DNA of 64,000 nt, from NCBI RefSeq assembly GCF_001447155.2, contig NZ_CP014754.1, forward strand, positions 3,100,001 to 3,164,000, given 5' to 3'. Of the stretch, positions 1 to 7,055 are shown one piece after another (the stretch's first letter is position 1; each line of letters starts with the position of its first letter). The translations under genes were made by a program, and so were the position numbers. Origin of the DNA: Marinobacter sp. LQ44. Lineage in GTDB: Bacteria > Pseudomonadota > Gammaproteobacteria > Pseudomonadales > Oleiphilaceae. Under the pieces are notes generated by a model, which ran no database searches, was not told the DNA's origin, and worked only from the letters and a program-made list of their open reading frames with translations.

Positions 1-549
1 TGGCGAACACTGGCCAGGGATGCCTGGTTGATTCAAGCCTCGGTAGGCTACGAAGAAGGCCGGGAAGAGGGTGATTCCGAGGATGGCAGACTGGATGGCC
101 TGGGTGAATCAAGTTCTGGAGCGGCAGTGTTGCTTGAGGTGCGTCACGCTCTTGCAGAAAACTGGCGTTACTTCCTTGATGGTCGTGTTTCAGCGGGAGA
201 GATCGGTACGTTGGGGGTTTTCGGCGCAGGAACCTGCCTTGCTTGCCAGCCTGATGGCACTGGATGGGAAATTGGCGCGGCTGCAACGTTCCACGATGGC
301 AAGTTAGCCAACCGGGACTTTGGTGTGAACACCCGGCAATCGATAGATTCAGGTCTTCCAGAAACCGACGTTGATAGCGGGTATCGTTCGACGGGGGTCA
401 ATGTTAATTACCGGAACTACCTGAACAAGAACTGGCAGATCTTCGGCGAAGCTCTTTACGAAGTTTATGGGAGTGACGTCTCAGATAGCCCGATATCCCG
501 GAATGATTATGAAGCGGAGATTGGTGTTGGCTTCATTTATGTTTTTTGA
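1..549 (+). CDS. MipA/OmpV family outer membrane protein, C-terminal part
   Basis: The reading frame is open from the first base, so the gene begins outside the window and only about 182 C-terminal residues are present. The segment alternates polar and hydrophobic residues as beta strands do. It contains a late 'NWQIFGEALYEVYGSDVSDS' strand/turn and ends in phenylalanine after 'GVGFIYVF', the usual terminal signal for BAM-dependent outer membrane insertion. This resembles the end of MipA/OmpV proteins (MltA-interacting, porin-like), whose genes often sit beside envelope two-component systems. Family assignment is by sequence resemblance; substrate or partner cannot be told. The stop is followed by a strong hairpin at 609-639. 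Confidence 0.7.
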   Translation, partial: WRTLARDAWLIQASVGYEEGREEGDSEDGRLDGLGESSSGAAVLLEVRHALAENWRYFLDGRVSAGEIGTLGVFGAGTCLACQPDGTGWEIGAAATFHDGKLANRDFGVNTRQSIDSGLPETDVDSGYRSTGVNVNYRNYLNKNWQIFGEALYEVYGSDVSDSPISRNDYEAEIGVGFIYVF

Positions 550-608
550 TGCGCCTTAATAGAATGATGGTACCAATTCAGCCGAAGGCGAAACTGGAAA
601 TGAATACA

Positions 609-639
609 ACGCAAAGCAGGCCGTCAGCCTGCTTTGCGT
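609..639. terminator. 13-bp perfect hairpin between convergent genes
   Basis: Positions 609-621 and 627-639 are perfectly complementary (13 bp, GC-rich, 5-nt loop). It sits between the stop codons of the MipA-type gene (plus) and the DUF6448 gene (minus). There is no good T-run on either side, so it is a probable bidirectional terminator with incomplete signals. Confidence 0.5.
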
Positions 640-656
640 CTGCGTGAAGATAGGAA

Positions 657-1238
657 TTAGTGCCCCTGCCCTCCAGCAGCGCCATGCACGCCCTCTATAT
701 AGTGAATGTAATTGACGTAGTCAGCGACAAAGGCACGCCCCTTATCGCCGCTTTGATCAGCCATGGCCCTTGCACGCTGAGCCTCATGATAACGCTCACG
801 AATACCGTTCTCGATCTTGCGGGTTATATTTGCCACGAGGCGATCAATTTGCCCGTTTTCCAACGCCGCATCCGCCGCCATTAAACCCGGATCAATCTGT
901 CCGGAAGGCTTGATGCCGGTAAAGGGTGCGCCTTCGGAGGCACGATGAACCTCAACGAGCGTCGAGAACAGATGCTGATCGGCAATGTTTTTCGCAGTTT
1001 CGCTTTGCCCGCGGACTTGGCGCACATCGGCGAATACCCTTTTGATTTCGGCCTCATCCTTTGCCGGCACCCATTTGAGCAAGGGCTTAACATTGCCTGA
1101 CTCCAGTGCCGCACGGGCTTCGGTAATCACGGGACCGTCCAGAGCATCACAATGAGCTTGGGCGCTACCGGCAAACATCAGGCTGAAGATTGCTGCGGCC
1201 ACTGCGGGAACAGCGGTTTTGCGTAATTTGGTTTTCAT
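657..1238 (-). CDS. DUF6448 family periplasmic protein
   Basis: 193 residues from the ATG at 1238, chosen over an upstream in-frame start because AAGAGG lies about 8 nt before it and a clean signal peptide follows (MKTKLRKTAV, then a hydrophobic run ending in SAQA before HCDALDGP). The mature protein begins with His-Cys and is rich in helix. It has the pattern I associate with DUF6448 (HCDALDGPV near the start, YVNYIHYIEGVH near the C-terminus). The histidines at both ends could bind a metal or a heme, but no known cofactor motif such as CxxCH is present. Function is unknown. The gene is followed by the shared hairpin at 609-639. Confidence 0.6.
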   Translation of the reverse strand: MKTKLRKTAVPAVAAAIFSLMFAGSAQAHCDALDGPVITEARAALESGNVKPLLKWVPAKDEAEIKRVFADVRQVRGQSETAKNIADQHLFSTLVEVHRASEGAPFTGIKPSGQIDPGLMAADAALENGQIDRLVANITRKIENGIRERYHEAQRARAMADQSGDKGRAFVADYVNYIHYIEGVHGAAGGQGH

Positions 1239-1453
1239 ACATGACCTCTTCATATTGCGTTGAGCTTCACGAGCACCGGGTTTGGTGGCGTTTCGCAATC
1301 AGAGTACGGAAGGGAGGCCAAAGAATCGTTCGCAAGTACGAAACCGAACCGATTCCATGGTTTGGAAATAAAATATATAATTCAAAAGGATAGAGGTTTC
1401 AGTATCGGGTGAGAGCGTACTCGAACGCCGGGTAGCCAGGTTCAGGATCGTGG

Positions 1454-2593
1454 CTAGGGTCGGATATCGCCCTGCAGGGCTCGTCGGCGATATTCACTGG
1501 GGGTAAATCCTGTCTCTTTCTTGAAAGCAGTGTTGAATACGGACTTCGAGTTGAAGCCAGAGTCATACATAGTTTGCAGAATATTTGCCTGATTGGCTGC
1601 ATCGGCCAGGCGCGATTTCGCCTCGTCGATGCGATAGCGACTGACGAACTCAAAGAAATTGCAGCCAAAGCCTTGGTTAATGGCCCGTGAAACCTCTCTT
1701 GAAGGGGCGCCCAATTTCCGTGAAAGTTGTTCCAGGGTCAGGTTGGGGTGCAAGTGGGGCTTTTCCTGGTGCATTAACTGTTGGAGCCTGACCTTTAAAG
1801 TTTGATCAAACTGCGGCGTGGGCTCTTCTTCCAGCAAGGCGGCCTGGTCTGCTGCCAATCCAGAGAAAACAACGGGTTGGCGAAGAGAGTTTATCATCAG
1901 AAAATTGATGAAAATGAAGCCCGTTACAGCGCCAGCGCCGGCCACCCACTCGGTTCCAGGCACGCTTCTAAACACATGCGCCGCAAGGCAGTAAAACATG
2001 CTTACGGTCCAGGCCACTGCATAGCCGATCAGAAGCGTCCGTAACCACGCAAGTTGTTTGTTTTCAATACTCGAGAAAATCTGTCGAATACCAAGGCCGA
2101 AACGGTTGATCGCACGAATCGTCGTGCACAGGTAGCCCAGAAAGACCGCGTGAATAGCGACTGCAAGAAGGGGAGAGGTAAGTACGCCCGGGTGGTCCCG
2201 TTCAAGCAGAATCTGAATTTTGGTCTCGCTCGGCTGCAAATAATACTCAACCAGAAAAATTGCGCCGACCACCCAGAAGAGCAACGTGTGCACGAGATGC
2301 TTCCCGCGTAACCGGAAGTTCTGATACATCAGCGATTGCGCATATAGATAGAGCGTGCCTGCTTGCAGAAGCCCGATGAGTGTCCCGAGGTAGGCGAAGT
2401 TTGGGTGCTGGAACGCAAGCCCGCTGCCATAGAGGAAGATCTCTCCCAACCCGGCGGCGAAGAACACCAGAGTGGCAACCAGGAGTCGGTTAGATATGAG
2501 CCCACTGTTGGATGGAAGTAGGAGAAAAACGGCAAGAGCCAGCGATTGAATGATGCTCGTCAGCAGCACAATGTCGGTGAGTGTCAGATACAT
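1454..2593 (-). CDS. Membrane-anchored AraC-family transcriptional regulator
   Basis: 379 residues. The first ~235 hold about seven hydrophobic segments, resembling the integral-membrane sensor half found on some AraC regulators. The last ~100 residues form an AraC/XylS DNA-binding domain with two helix-turn-helix units: LTLEQLSRKLGAPSREVSRA, then a second ending GFNSKSVFNTAFKKETGFTP, the family's usual C-terminal signature. It probably senses a membrane or periplasmic signal and controls nearby genes. Its ATG overlaps the end of the upstream histidine kinase gene by 10 bp, so it is the third gene of a response regulator/kinase/AraC operon and is likely translated by coupling. The ligand is unknown. 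Confidence 0.85.
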   Translation of the reverse strand: MYLTLTDIVLLTSIIQSLALAVFLLLPSNSGLISNRLLVATLVFFAAGLGEIFLYGSGLAFQHPNFAYLGTLIGLLQAGTLYLYAQSLMYQNFRLRGKHLVHTLLFWVVGAIFLVEYYLQPSETKIQILLERDHPGVLTSPLLAVAIHAVFLGYLCTTIRAINRFGLGIRQIFSSIENKQLAWLRTLLIGYAVAWTVSMFYCLAAHVFRSVPGTEWVAGAGAVTGFIFINFLMINSLRQPVVFSGLAADQAALLEEEPTPQFDQTLKVRLQQLMHQEKPHLHPNLTLEQLSRKLGAPSREVSRAINQGFGCNFFEFVSRYRIDEAKSRLADAANQANILQTMYDSGFNSKSVFNTAFKKETGFTPSEYRRRALQGDIRP

Positions 2594-3909
2594 GCCAGAT
2601 TCAGCTCCGCTTCAAAACCATCCTGCCGTCCTGTTGCCGGCGATCTGAGATGCAGGGTCATGCCGGCACCTTTAGCAATCGCATCGGCAATCGCGAGGCC
2701 CAGGCCAGAACCTGCAGCGTCCGTTTTGGCGCGTGCAAACCGGTTTCTTAAAAGAGCGAGCTGTTCCGGTGGCACTCTTGCACCGCCATTGCAGACCCTT
2801 AAAACCCCATTATCGTTCAGGTTGATCTTCACCGGCTCGCTACGGGAACCATGCTTAAGGGCATTCTCGATCAGGTTACGCACCAGGATGGCGAAGGCAT
2901 CGGGATCAAGAAAGGAGTTCACTTCGCGCTCCGGCAGGGATAAAACAACTCGCCCGGGTGCCTGGGCCTCAAAATCCCGGGCAATCATCGCGAGGATGGG
3001 CACAAGATCCTGCTGGCTTTGTGAGAGTGCACCGCCACCTTCTGCTTTTGCCAACTCGAGCAGTTTTCCGGACAGCACCGAGAGACTGCGTAACGCTTCT
3101 TCAATTTCTGCAACATCATTCTTGAGATAATCATCGGGCATTCTGGTTTTCAGTCGCTGCACTTTGGCAAGCGCTGTTGCCAGGGGAGTTCGCAATTCAT
3201 GGGCACTGTTGGCGGTAAAGCTGCGTTCTGATTCGAGAGCACGATGCAAACGCTCAAGCAGCCGGTTGATGGCACCGGCGATTGGTTCAAATTCACGGGG
3301 TAACTGCTCTTCTACAACAGGGGACAGATCTCCCGCGCCGCGGGATTCAATGTCTTGCTGAAAATCGACCACCTTACGAAGGGAAAGCCGGACAATCCAC
3401 CAGACACCCAACAGGCTGACCGGAATCAGCACCAGTAAAGGCAACAGTAAGGCTAATCCCGCCTCCAGAGCGGATTCACGCCGGTGCGCCAAGGGTTCGG
3501 CCACTTCAAGATAGATGGTATTGCTGACTGCAGATACGCCATATAGCCGGTGGGTCAGAGTATCTGAAAACCCTTCCGCGGGGGTCCTGCTAAACACGCC
3601 AGGGTCGGCATCGTGGGACTGGAGCAGAATATTTCCAGCTTCGTCCCGTACCAGATAGGTCAGGTATTCGTCATGGTCTTTCAGGGCTGGGGCCTTTTGA
3701 TTGCCCGCGCCGTTCTCACGGTTCAGGATGTCGGTGACCGCCAGTGGCAGTATGCGCTGGGCGGTTTCTTCCAGGGCACTGTCGAAGACCTCGTTCATTT
3801 CATGCTGTGCCACCAGTCCCGAAGCGGTCACGCCCAACAGCCAGAGTAGGGTGACACCGAGTGTCAGGCCGATACCGAGTGTTTTTTGCAGGCTGGTTCT
3901 AGTGGTCAT
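2584..3909 (-). CDS. Two-component sensor histidine kinase (OmpR-partner class)
   Basis: 441 residues: a transmembrane helix near 12-34, a periplasmic sensor loop to about 148, a second helix near 150-173, HAMP, and a HisKA domain with the phospho-acceptor His237 in SAHELRTPLA. The ATPase domain has N-box NLIENALKHG and G-box GSGLGLAIA. It is expected to phosphorylate the response regulator encoded just upstream (overlap 11 bp). The layout resembles QseC/PmrB-type kinases. The divergent genes are redox proteins and the VIT-type gene lies nearby, so iron, redox or envelope stress is a plausible signal, but the sensor loop has no recognisable ligand motif. Confidence 0.9.
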   Translation of the reverse strand: MTTRTSLQKTLGIGLTLGVTLLWLLGVTASGLVAQHEMNEVFDSALEETAQRILPLAVTDILNRENGAGNQKAPALKDHDEYLTYLVRDEAGNILLQSHDADPGVFSRTPAEGFSDTLTHRLYGVSAVSNTIYLEVAEPLAHRRESALEAGLALLLPLLVLIPVSLLGVWWIVRLSLRKVVDFQQDIESRGAGDLSPVVEEQLPREFEPIAGAINRLLERLHRALESERSFTANSAHELRTPLATALAKVQRLKTRMPDDYLKNDVAEIEEALRSLSVLSGKLLELAKAEGGGALSQSQQDLVPILAMIARDFEAQAPGRVVLSLPEREVNSFLDPDAFAILVRNLIENALKHGSRSEPVKINLNDNGVLRVCNGGARVPPEQLALLRNRFARAKTDAAGSGLGLAIADAIAKGAGMTLHLRSPATGRQDGFEAELNLACI

Positions 3910-4564
3910 GTGTTTCCAGGCGATAGCCCATTCCCCTGACGGTTACGATAGCGTCCCGCCCCAGCTTTTTACGCAGACGGCTGACATAAACTTCGATGGT
4001 GTTACTTTCGATTTCGGCCCCGAAAGCGTATAGACGATCCTCCAGTTGCGATCGCGATAACAGCATTCCGGGTCGCTGGATAAAGCCCTCAAACAATGCC
4101 CACTCCCGTGCCGTAAGTTCTACCGGCAGGCCGTTGCGACTGATGCGGTGATCGCCAAGATCAATCATCAGCTCGCCCACTTGTATGATCGGGCTTGGAT
4201 TGCCGCGATATCGGCGAGCCACCGCGGCCACGCGGGCCGACAACTCCGAAAGATCAAAGGGTTTGACCAGGTAGTCGTCAGCACCGGCATTCAATCCTTC
4301 AATCCGGTCAGACACCTGATCCCTGGCGGTCAGAATGATCACCGGTGTTGTTATTCCGGTAGCCCGGATCGTTCGCAAAAAGCCGAAGCCATGGCCGTCG
4401 GGCAGCATCAGGTCCAGCAGAATCAGGTCGTAGGCTGTGGTCCTGATACTCGCCTCAGCAAAGCGCAGAGTTTGCACCCAGTCCACGGCGTGGCCGTCGT
4501 CCGCAATCTGATCCCGGACCGCCTCGCCCAATCCCGCCGTATCCTCCACCAAAAGAACCCGCAT
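3899..4564 (-). CDS. OmpR/PhoB-family response regulator
   Basis: 221 residues. The receiver domain has the acidic pocket EDT near residue 7, phospho-acceptor Asp51 (LILLDLMLPDG) and Lys101 (YLVKPF). The C-terminal winged helix carries ELTAREWALFEGF and the recognition region SNTIEVYVSRLRKKLG. It resembles QseB/PmrA-type regulators. It starts the three-gene minus-strand operon with the kinase and the AraC gene. A direct repeat with 11-bp periodicity lies just upstream (4609-4626), and two more copies lie before plus-strand redox genes. OmpR-class dimers bind such tandem sites, so it probably regulates itself and the divergent cluster. Confidence 0.92.
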   Translation of the reverse strand: MRVLLVEDTAGLGEAVRDQIADDGHAVDWVQTLRFAEASIRTTAYDLILLDLMLPDGHGFGFLRTIRATGITTPVIILTARDQVSDRIEGLNAGADDYLVKPFDLSELSARVAAVARRYRGNPSPIIQVGELMIDLGDHRISRNGLPVELTAREWALFEGFIQRPGMLLSRSQLEDRLYAFGAEIESNTIEVYVSRLRKKLGRDAIVTVRGMGYRLETHDH

Positions 4565-4608
4565 TGTTCACCTCTGACCCAGCCCTGAAATCAAGATACT
4601 ACAGCTCG

Positions 4609-4626
4609 AACCTGACAACAGCCTGA
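4609..4626. promoter_or_regulatory. Candidate response-regulator box A (own operon)
   Basis: CCTGA at 4611-4615 and again at 4622-4626, exactly 11 bp apart. Read on the minus strand this is TTCAGGCTGTTGTCAGGTT. It lies 45-60 bp upstream of the response-regulator start. The same two half-sites at the same spacing occur at 4662-4680 and 6063-6081. Confidence 0.6.
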
Positions 4627-4661
4627 ATGGTCAATAACGCTTCGATCTCTCTTCACCGACC

Positions 4662-4680
4662 TTCAGCTGGCTGTCAGGTT
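4662..4680. promoter_or_regulatory. Candidate response-regulator box B (ferric-reductase-like gene)
   Basis: TTCAGCTGGCTGTCAGGTT: half-sites TCAGC at 4663 and TCAGG at 4674, 11 bp apart, about 50 bp before the ATG at 4732. It is the second of three near-identical copies in this locus. Confidence 0.6.
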
Positions 4681-4731
4681 TGGGCGCTAGCCTTCGGGGG
4701 AATATTCCAGGTACCGATCGCAGGAGATGTG

Positions 4732-6048
4732 ATGATGCGGATGATTTTTCCTTTCGTTGTGTTGGTTTTGGGCCTATGGGCCTGGAACCTCTTTGCAGGT
4801 CCTGGGGCCGGTTCTCCCTGGGCAGTCTATGACCAGAGCCTGCTGCTCAGTGGGCTGTTATCCATTGCTCTGATGTCACTAGCCATGATGTTGGCACTGC
4901 GCCCAGCCTGGTTGGAGAGACCGCTGGGCGGGTTGGATCAGATCTATCGCACCCACAAATGGGCGGGCATTCTGGCAGTGGTATTCGCCGCCGCCCATTG
5001 GCTGATTGAAATGGGTGACGATGTAATAGAGTCGGTGTTCGGAAAAGCCGGCAAGCTGCACGATCAGGATTATTCCGGGTTCATCGACACCATGCGCGAT
5101 GCGGCGGAAGAGGTAGGGGAGTTCGCCATCTATCTGCTGTTCGCCATGCTGCTGATCACCTTGTTGCGCAAGTTCCCCTACAAATACTGGCGCTATTTGC
5201 ATCGCGGCATGCCGGTGCTTTATCTGTTGCTCGCTTTCCACGCGGCGTGGCTTACTCCGCTGCAATGGTGGCAGCAGCCAATCGGTGTGCTGATGGCCAT
5301 TTTGCTCTTTGGCGGCAGCATCGCCAGCGGGCTATCCCTGACCGGCAGAGTTGGTCGTCGTCGCCAGGTTCGCGGCATGGTCACCGCGATCAAAACACCA
5401 GACCGGGACGTCACCGAAGTTACCTGCCACATGGGGCCGGCATGGCCCGGTCACCGTGCGGGGCAATTCGCCTTTGTGACCTTCGACCGACTAGAGGGCG
5501 CGCACCCGTTCACGATTGCCAGTGCCGATAGGGAAAATGGCACGGTTACGTTCATCATTAAATCGCTCGGCGACTTCACCCGCAATCTGAGCCAAAAAAT
5601 CAGCGTGGGGCAAACCGTAAATATAGAAGGCCCTTACGGCTGTTTTAACTTCGATCGCCGCAACCGCAAATCCCACCAGATCTGGATAGCCGGTGGCATC
5701 GGGATCACGCCGTTTCTGGCCTGGCTCGAAGCTCTAAGCAGCGCCACCGACGCCACCGTGCCTGAAGCCGATCTGCATTACTGCACGCGCAACGCCGGCC
5801 AGGATCCCATGGTGGATCGACTTCGGGCGCTTTGCGATGGCTTTCCCGGGATACACCTCGAGATTCATGACAGCAGCAAGGGGCAGAGGTTGTCTGCCGA
5901 GACGTTGTCTACCAACGGACGCTCGGCAGCAGGCGCAGAGGTCTGGTTCTGCGGCCCGGCAGGGCTGGGGGAAGCCATTAGAAACGGCTTGCGGGCAGCA
6001 CCCTTCCGCCTGACTCGCTTCCATAAAGAAGCTTTTCAGTTCCGCTGA
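4732..6048 (+). CDS. Ferric-reductase-like transmembrane NAD(P)H oxidoreductase
   Basis: About 438 residues from the ATG at 4732; AGGAG at 4722-4726 supports this start or the adjacent ATG at 4735. Several transmembrane helices carry two His pairs (HKW...AAHW and HRG...AFH, 13-14 residues apart), the b-type heme ligands of ferric reductase domains. A ferredoxin-reductase-type FAD domain follows (HPFTIAS), then an NAD-binding domain (GGIGITPFLAW, WFCGPAGLG). It should carry electrons from cytosolic NAD(P)H across the membrane to an outside acceptor such as Fe(III), a periplasmic flavoprotein or a quinone. It is divergent from its likely regulator and is the first gene of the redox group. Confidence 0.85.
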   Translation: MMRMIFPFVVLVLGLWAWNLFAGPGAGSPWAVYDQSLLLSGLLSIALMSLAMMLALRPAWLERPLGGLDQIYRTHKWAGILAVVFAAAHWLIEMGDDVIESVFGKAGKLHDQDYSGFIDTMRDAAEEVGEFAIYLLFAMLLITLLRKFPYKYWRYLHRGMPVLYLLLAFHAAWLTPLQWWQQPIGVLMAILLFGGSIASGLSLTGRVGRRRQVRGMVTAIKTPDRDVTEVTCHMGPAWPGHRAGQFAFVTFDRLEGAHPFTIASADRENGTVTFIIKSLGDFTRNLSQKISVGQTVNIEGPYGCFNFDRRNRKSHQIWIAGGIGITPFLAWLEALSSATDATVPEADLHYCTRNAGQDPMVDRLRALCDGFPGIHLEIHDSSKGQRLSAETLSTNGRSAAGAEVWFCGPAGLGEAIRNGLRAAPFRLTRFHKEAFQFR

Positions 6049-6062
6049 AATGGCCTCGTTTG

Positions 6063-6081
6063 TTCAGGTCGTTGTCAGGTT
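6063..6081. promoter_or_regulatory. Candidate response-regulator box C (PepSY gene)
   Basis: TTCAGGTCGTTGTCAGGTT: TCAGG at 6064-6068 and 6075-6079, 11 bp apart, about 45 bp before the PepSY start. It is the best match to box A read on the other strand. Its presence suggests a second promoter inside the plus-strand gene group. Confidence 0.6.
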
Positions 6082-6124
6082 AGCGCCTTAGAGTGGATTT
6101 AACACAACCAGCAGGAGAGACACC

Positions 6125-6505
6125 ATGAAGACCAAACCCATTATTCTGAGCCTGTCTTTGTTACTTCTGAGCGGTACCGCAGTGGCCGATGACGACTGCG
6201 ATGATCCGGTGGCGAGTTGGCAGCCCCGTGAAAATCTGCGTGAAAAGCTGGAAGCCGAAGGCTGGACAGTTCACCGAATAAAGGTTGACGACGGTTGTTA
6301 TGAAGTCCGGGGCCTCGATGCCGATGGGGTCAGGGCAGAAGCCTCTTTCGCGCCCGCTTCATTGACCATGATGAAATGGGAGCGTGAAGACAGTGACGAT
6401 GAGGAGAGGGACCGCGGCAACAGGAAAAATGGACAGGACAATCCCAAAAGTCAGGCGCCACGCAACGGCATCGTCAAGGGGCGTCCCACGGTTACCGTTG
6501 AGTAA
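6125..6505 (+). CDS. Small periplasmic PepSY-domain protein
   Basis: 126 residues with a signal peptide (hydrophobic run ending AVADD), preceded by AGGAG at 6112. The mature part has an Asp-rich start with one cysteine, then EKLEAEGWTVHRIKVDDGCYEVRGLDADG, here quoted only as landmarks: Gly-Trp near residue 45 and GCYEV near 60, the PepSY_2 pattern. The two cysteines could form a disulfide. The C-terminal ~35 residues are charged and disordered-looking. Similar small PepSY proteins often sit beside cytochrome b or ferric-reductase-like genes under QseB/PmrA-like regulators. Its exact role is unknown; box C stands directly upstream. Confidence 0.75.
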   Translation: MKTKPIILSLSLLLLSGTAVADDDCDDPVASWQPRENLREKLEAEGWTVHRIKVDDGCYEVRGLDADGVRAEASFAPASLTMMKWEREDSDDEERDRGNRKNGQDNPKSQAPRNGIVKGRPTVTVE

Positions 6506-6559
6506 CTGAGCGAATTTGCCCTGTTCCTTTAACGTTCATCAGGTTTTTGGAGACCATTT

Positions 6560-7033
6560 ATGAAAACGTTTGTTCTCACTTGCAGCCTTTTCGCCGCCTT
6601 GGCTTTACCGGTATTCGCCCAGGCCCGTGACGTGACCTTCACTACGGAACTACAGAATTACGGCGGCGATGGAGCCTATCTGGCGCTGTATCTTACCGAT
6701 GCCGCCGGAGAGTATCAGGGTACCCTTTGGGTTTCCGGGAAGAAATCTAAATACTACAAACACCTGGGAGGCTGGGCCCGGGGCAGTGGGCTTGATCCTG
6801 CAGAGTATGACGGCTTGACTGGCGCCAGTGTTACCAGTGGCCGCACGCTGAAAGTGACTCTGAACCTCGATGATTCGCTGATCGACAACGGCTATGAGGT
6901 TCGAGTCGACTCTGCTGTTGAAGATATGCGCGATATCAGAGCCGATGTGATAGCCCCCCTGACCACCGAAGGGTCCGGAAAGCCGGTTTCAGGACGTGGT
7001 TACGTGCGCGCTCTGACCTACGAGCTTCAATAA
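6560..7033 (+). CDS. DUF2271 periplasmic protein with a flavinylation-like motif
   Basis: 157 residues with a signal peptide cleaved after about FAQA. The body matches DUF2271: FTTELQNYGGDGAYLALYLT early, then GTLWVSG and YKHLGGWARG in the middle. At residues 84-90 it has DGLTGAS, followed by VTS. This fits the Dxx(S/T)GA(T/S) motif to which ApbE attaches FMN (as in NqrC and RnfG), with Ser90 as the candidate acceptor. If flavinylated it would be a periplasmic one-cofactor electron carrier between the membrane reductases encoded on both sides. No apbE gene is in the window. It lies 22 bp before the PepSY-flavodoxin gene. Confidence 0.78.
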   Translation: MKTFVLTCSLFAALALPVFAQARDVTFTTELQNYGGDGAYLALYLTDAAGEYQGTLWVSGKKSKYYKHLGGWARGSGLDPAEYDGLTGASVTSGRTLKVTLNLDDSLIDNGYEVRVDSAVEDMRDIRADVIAPLTTEGSGKPVSGRGYVRALTYELQ

Positions 7034-7055
7034 TTCACCAGGAGCATCGGCTATT

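Noticed and set aside
6539..6545. TCAGGTT before the DUF2271 gene as a fourth response-regulator box
   Set aside because: The upstream half-site at 11 bp is missing and it is too close to the start codon.
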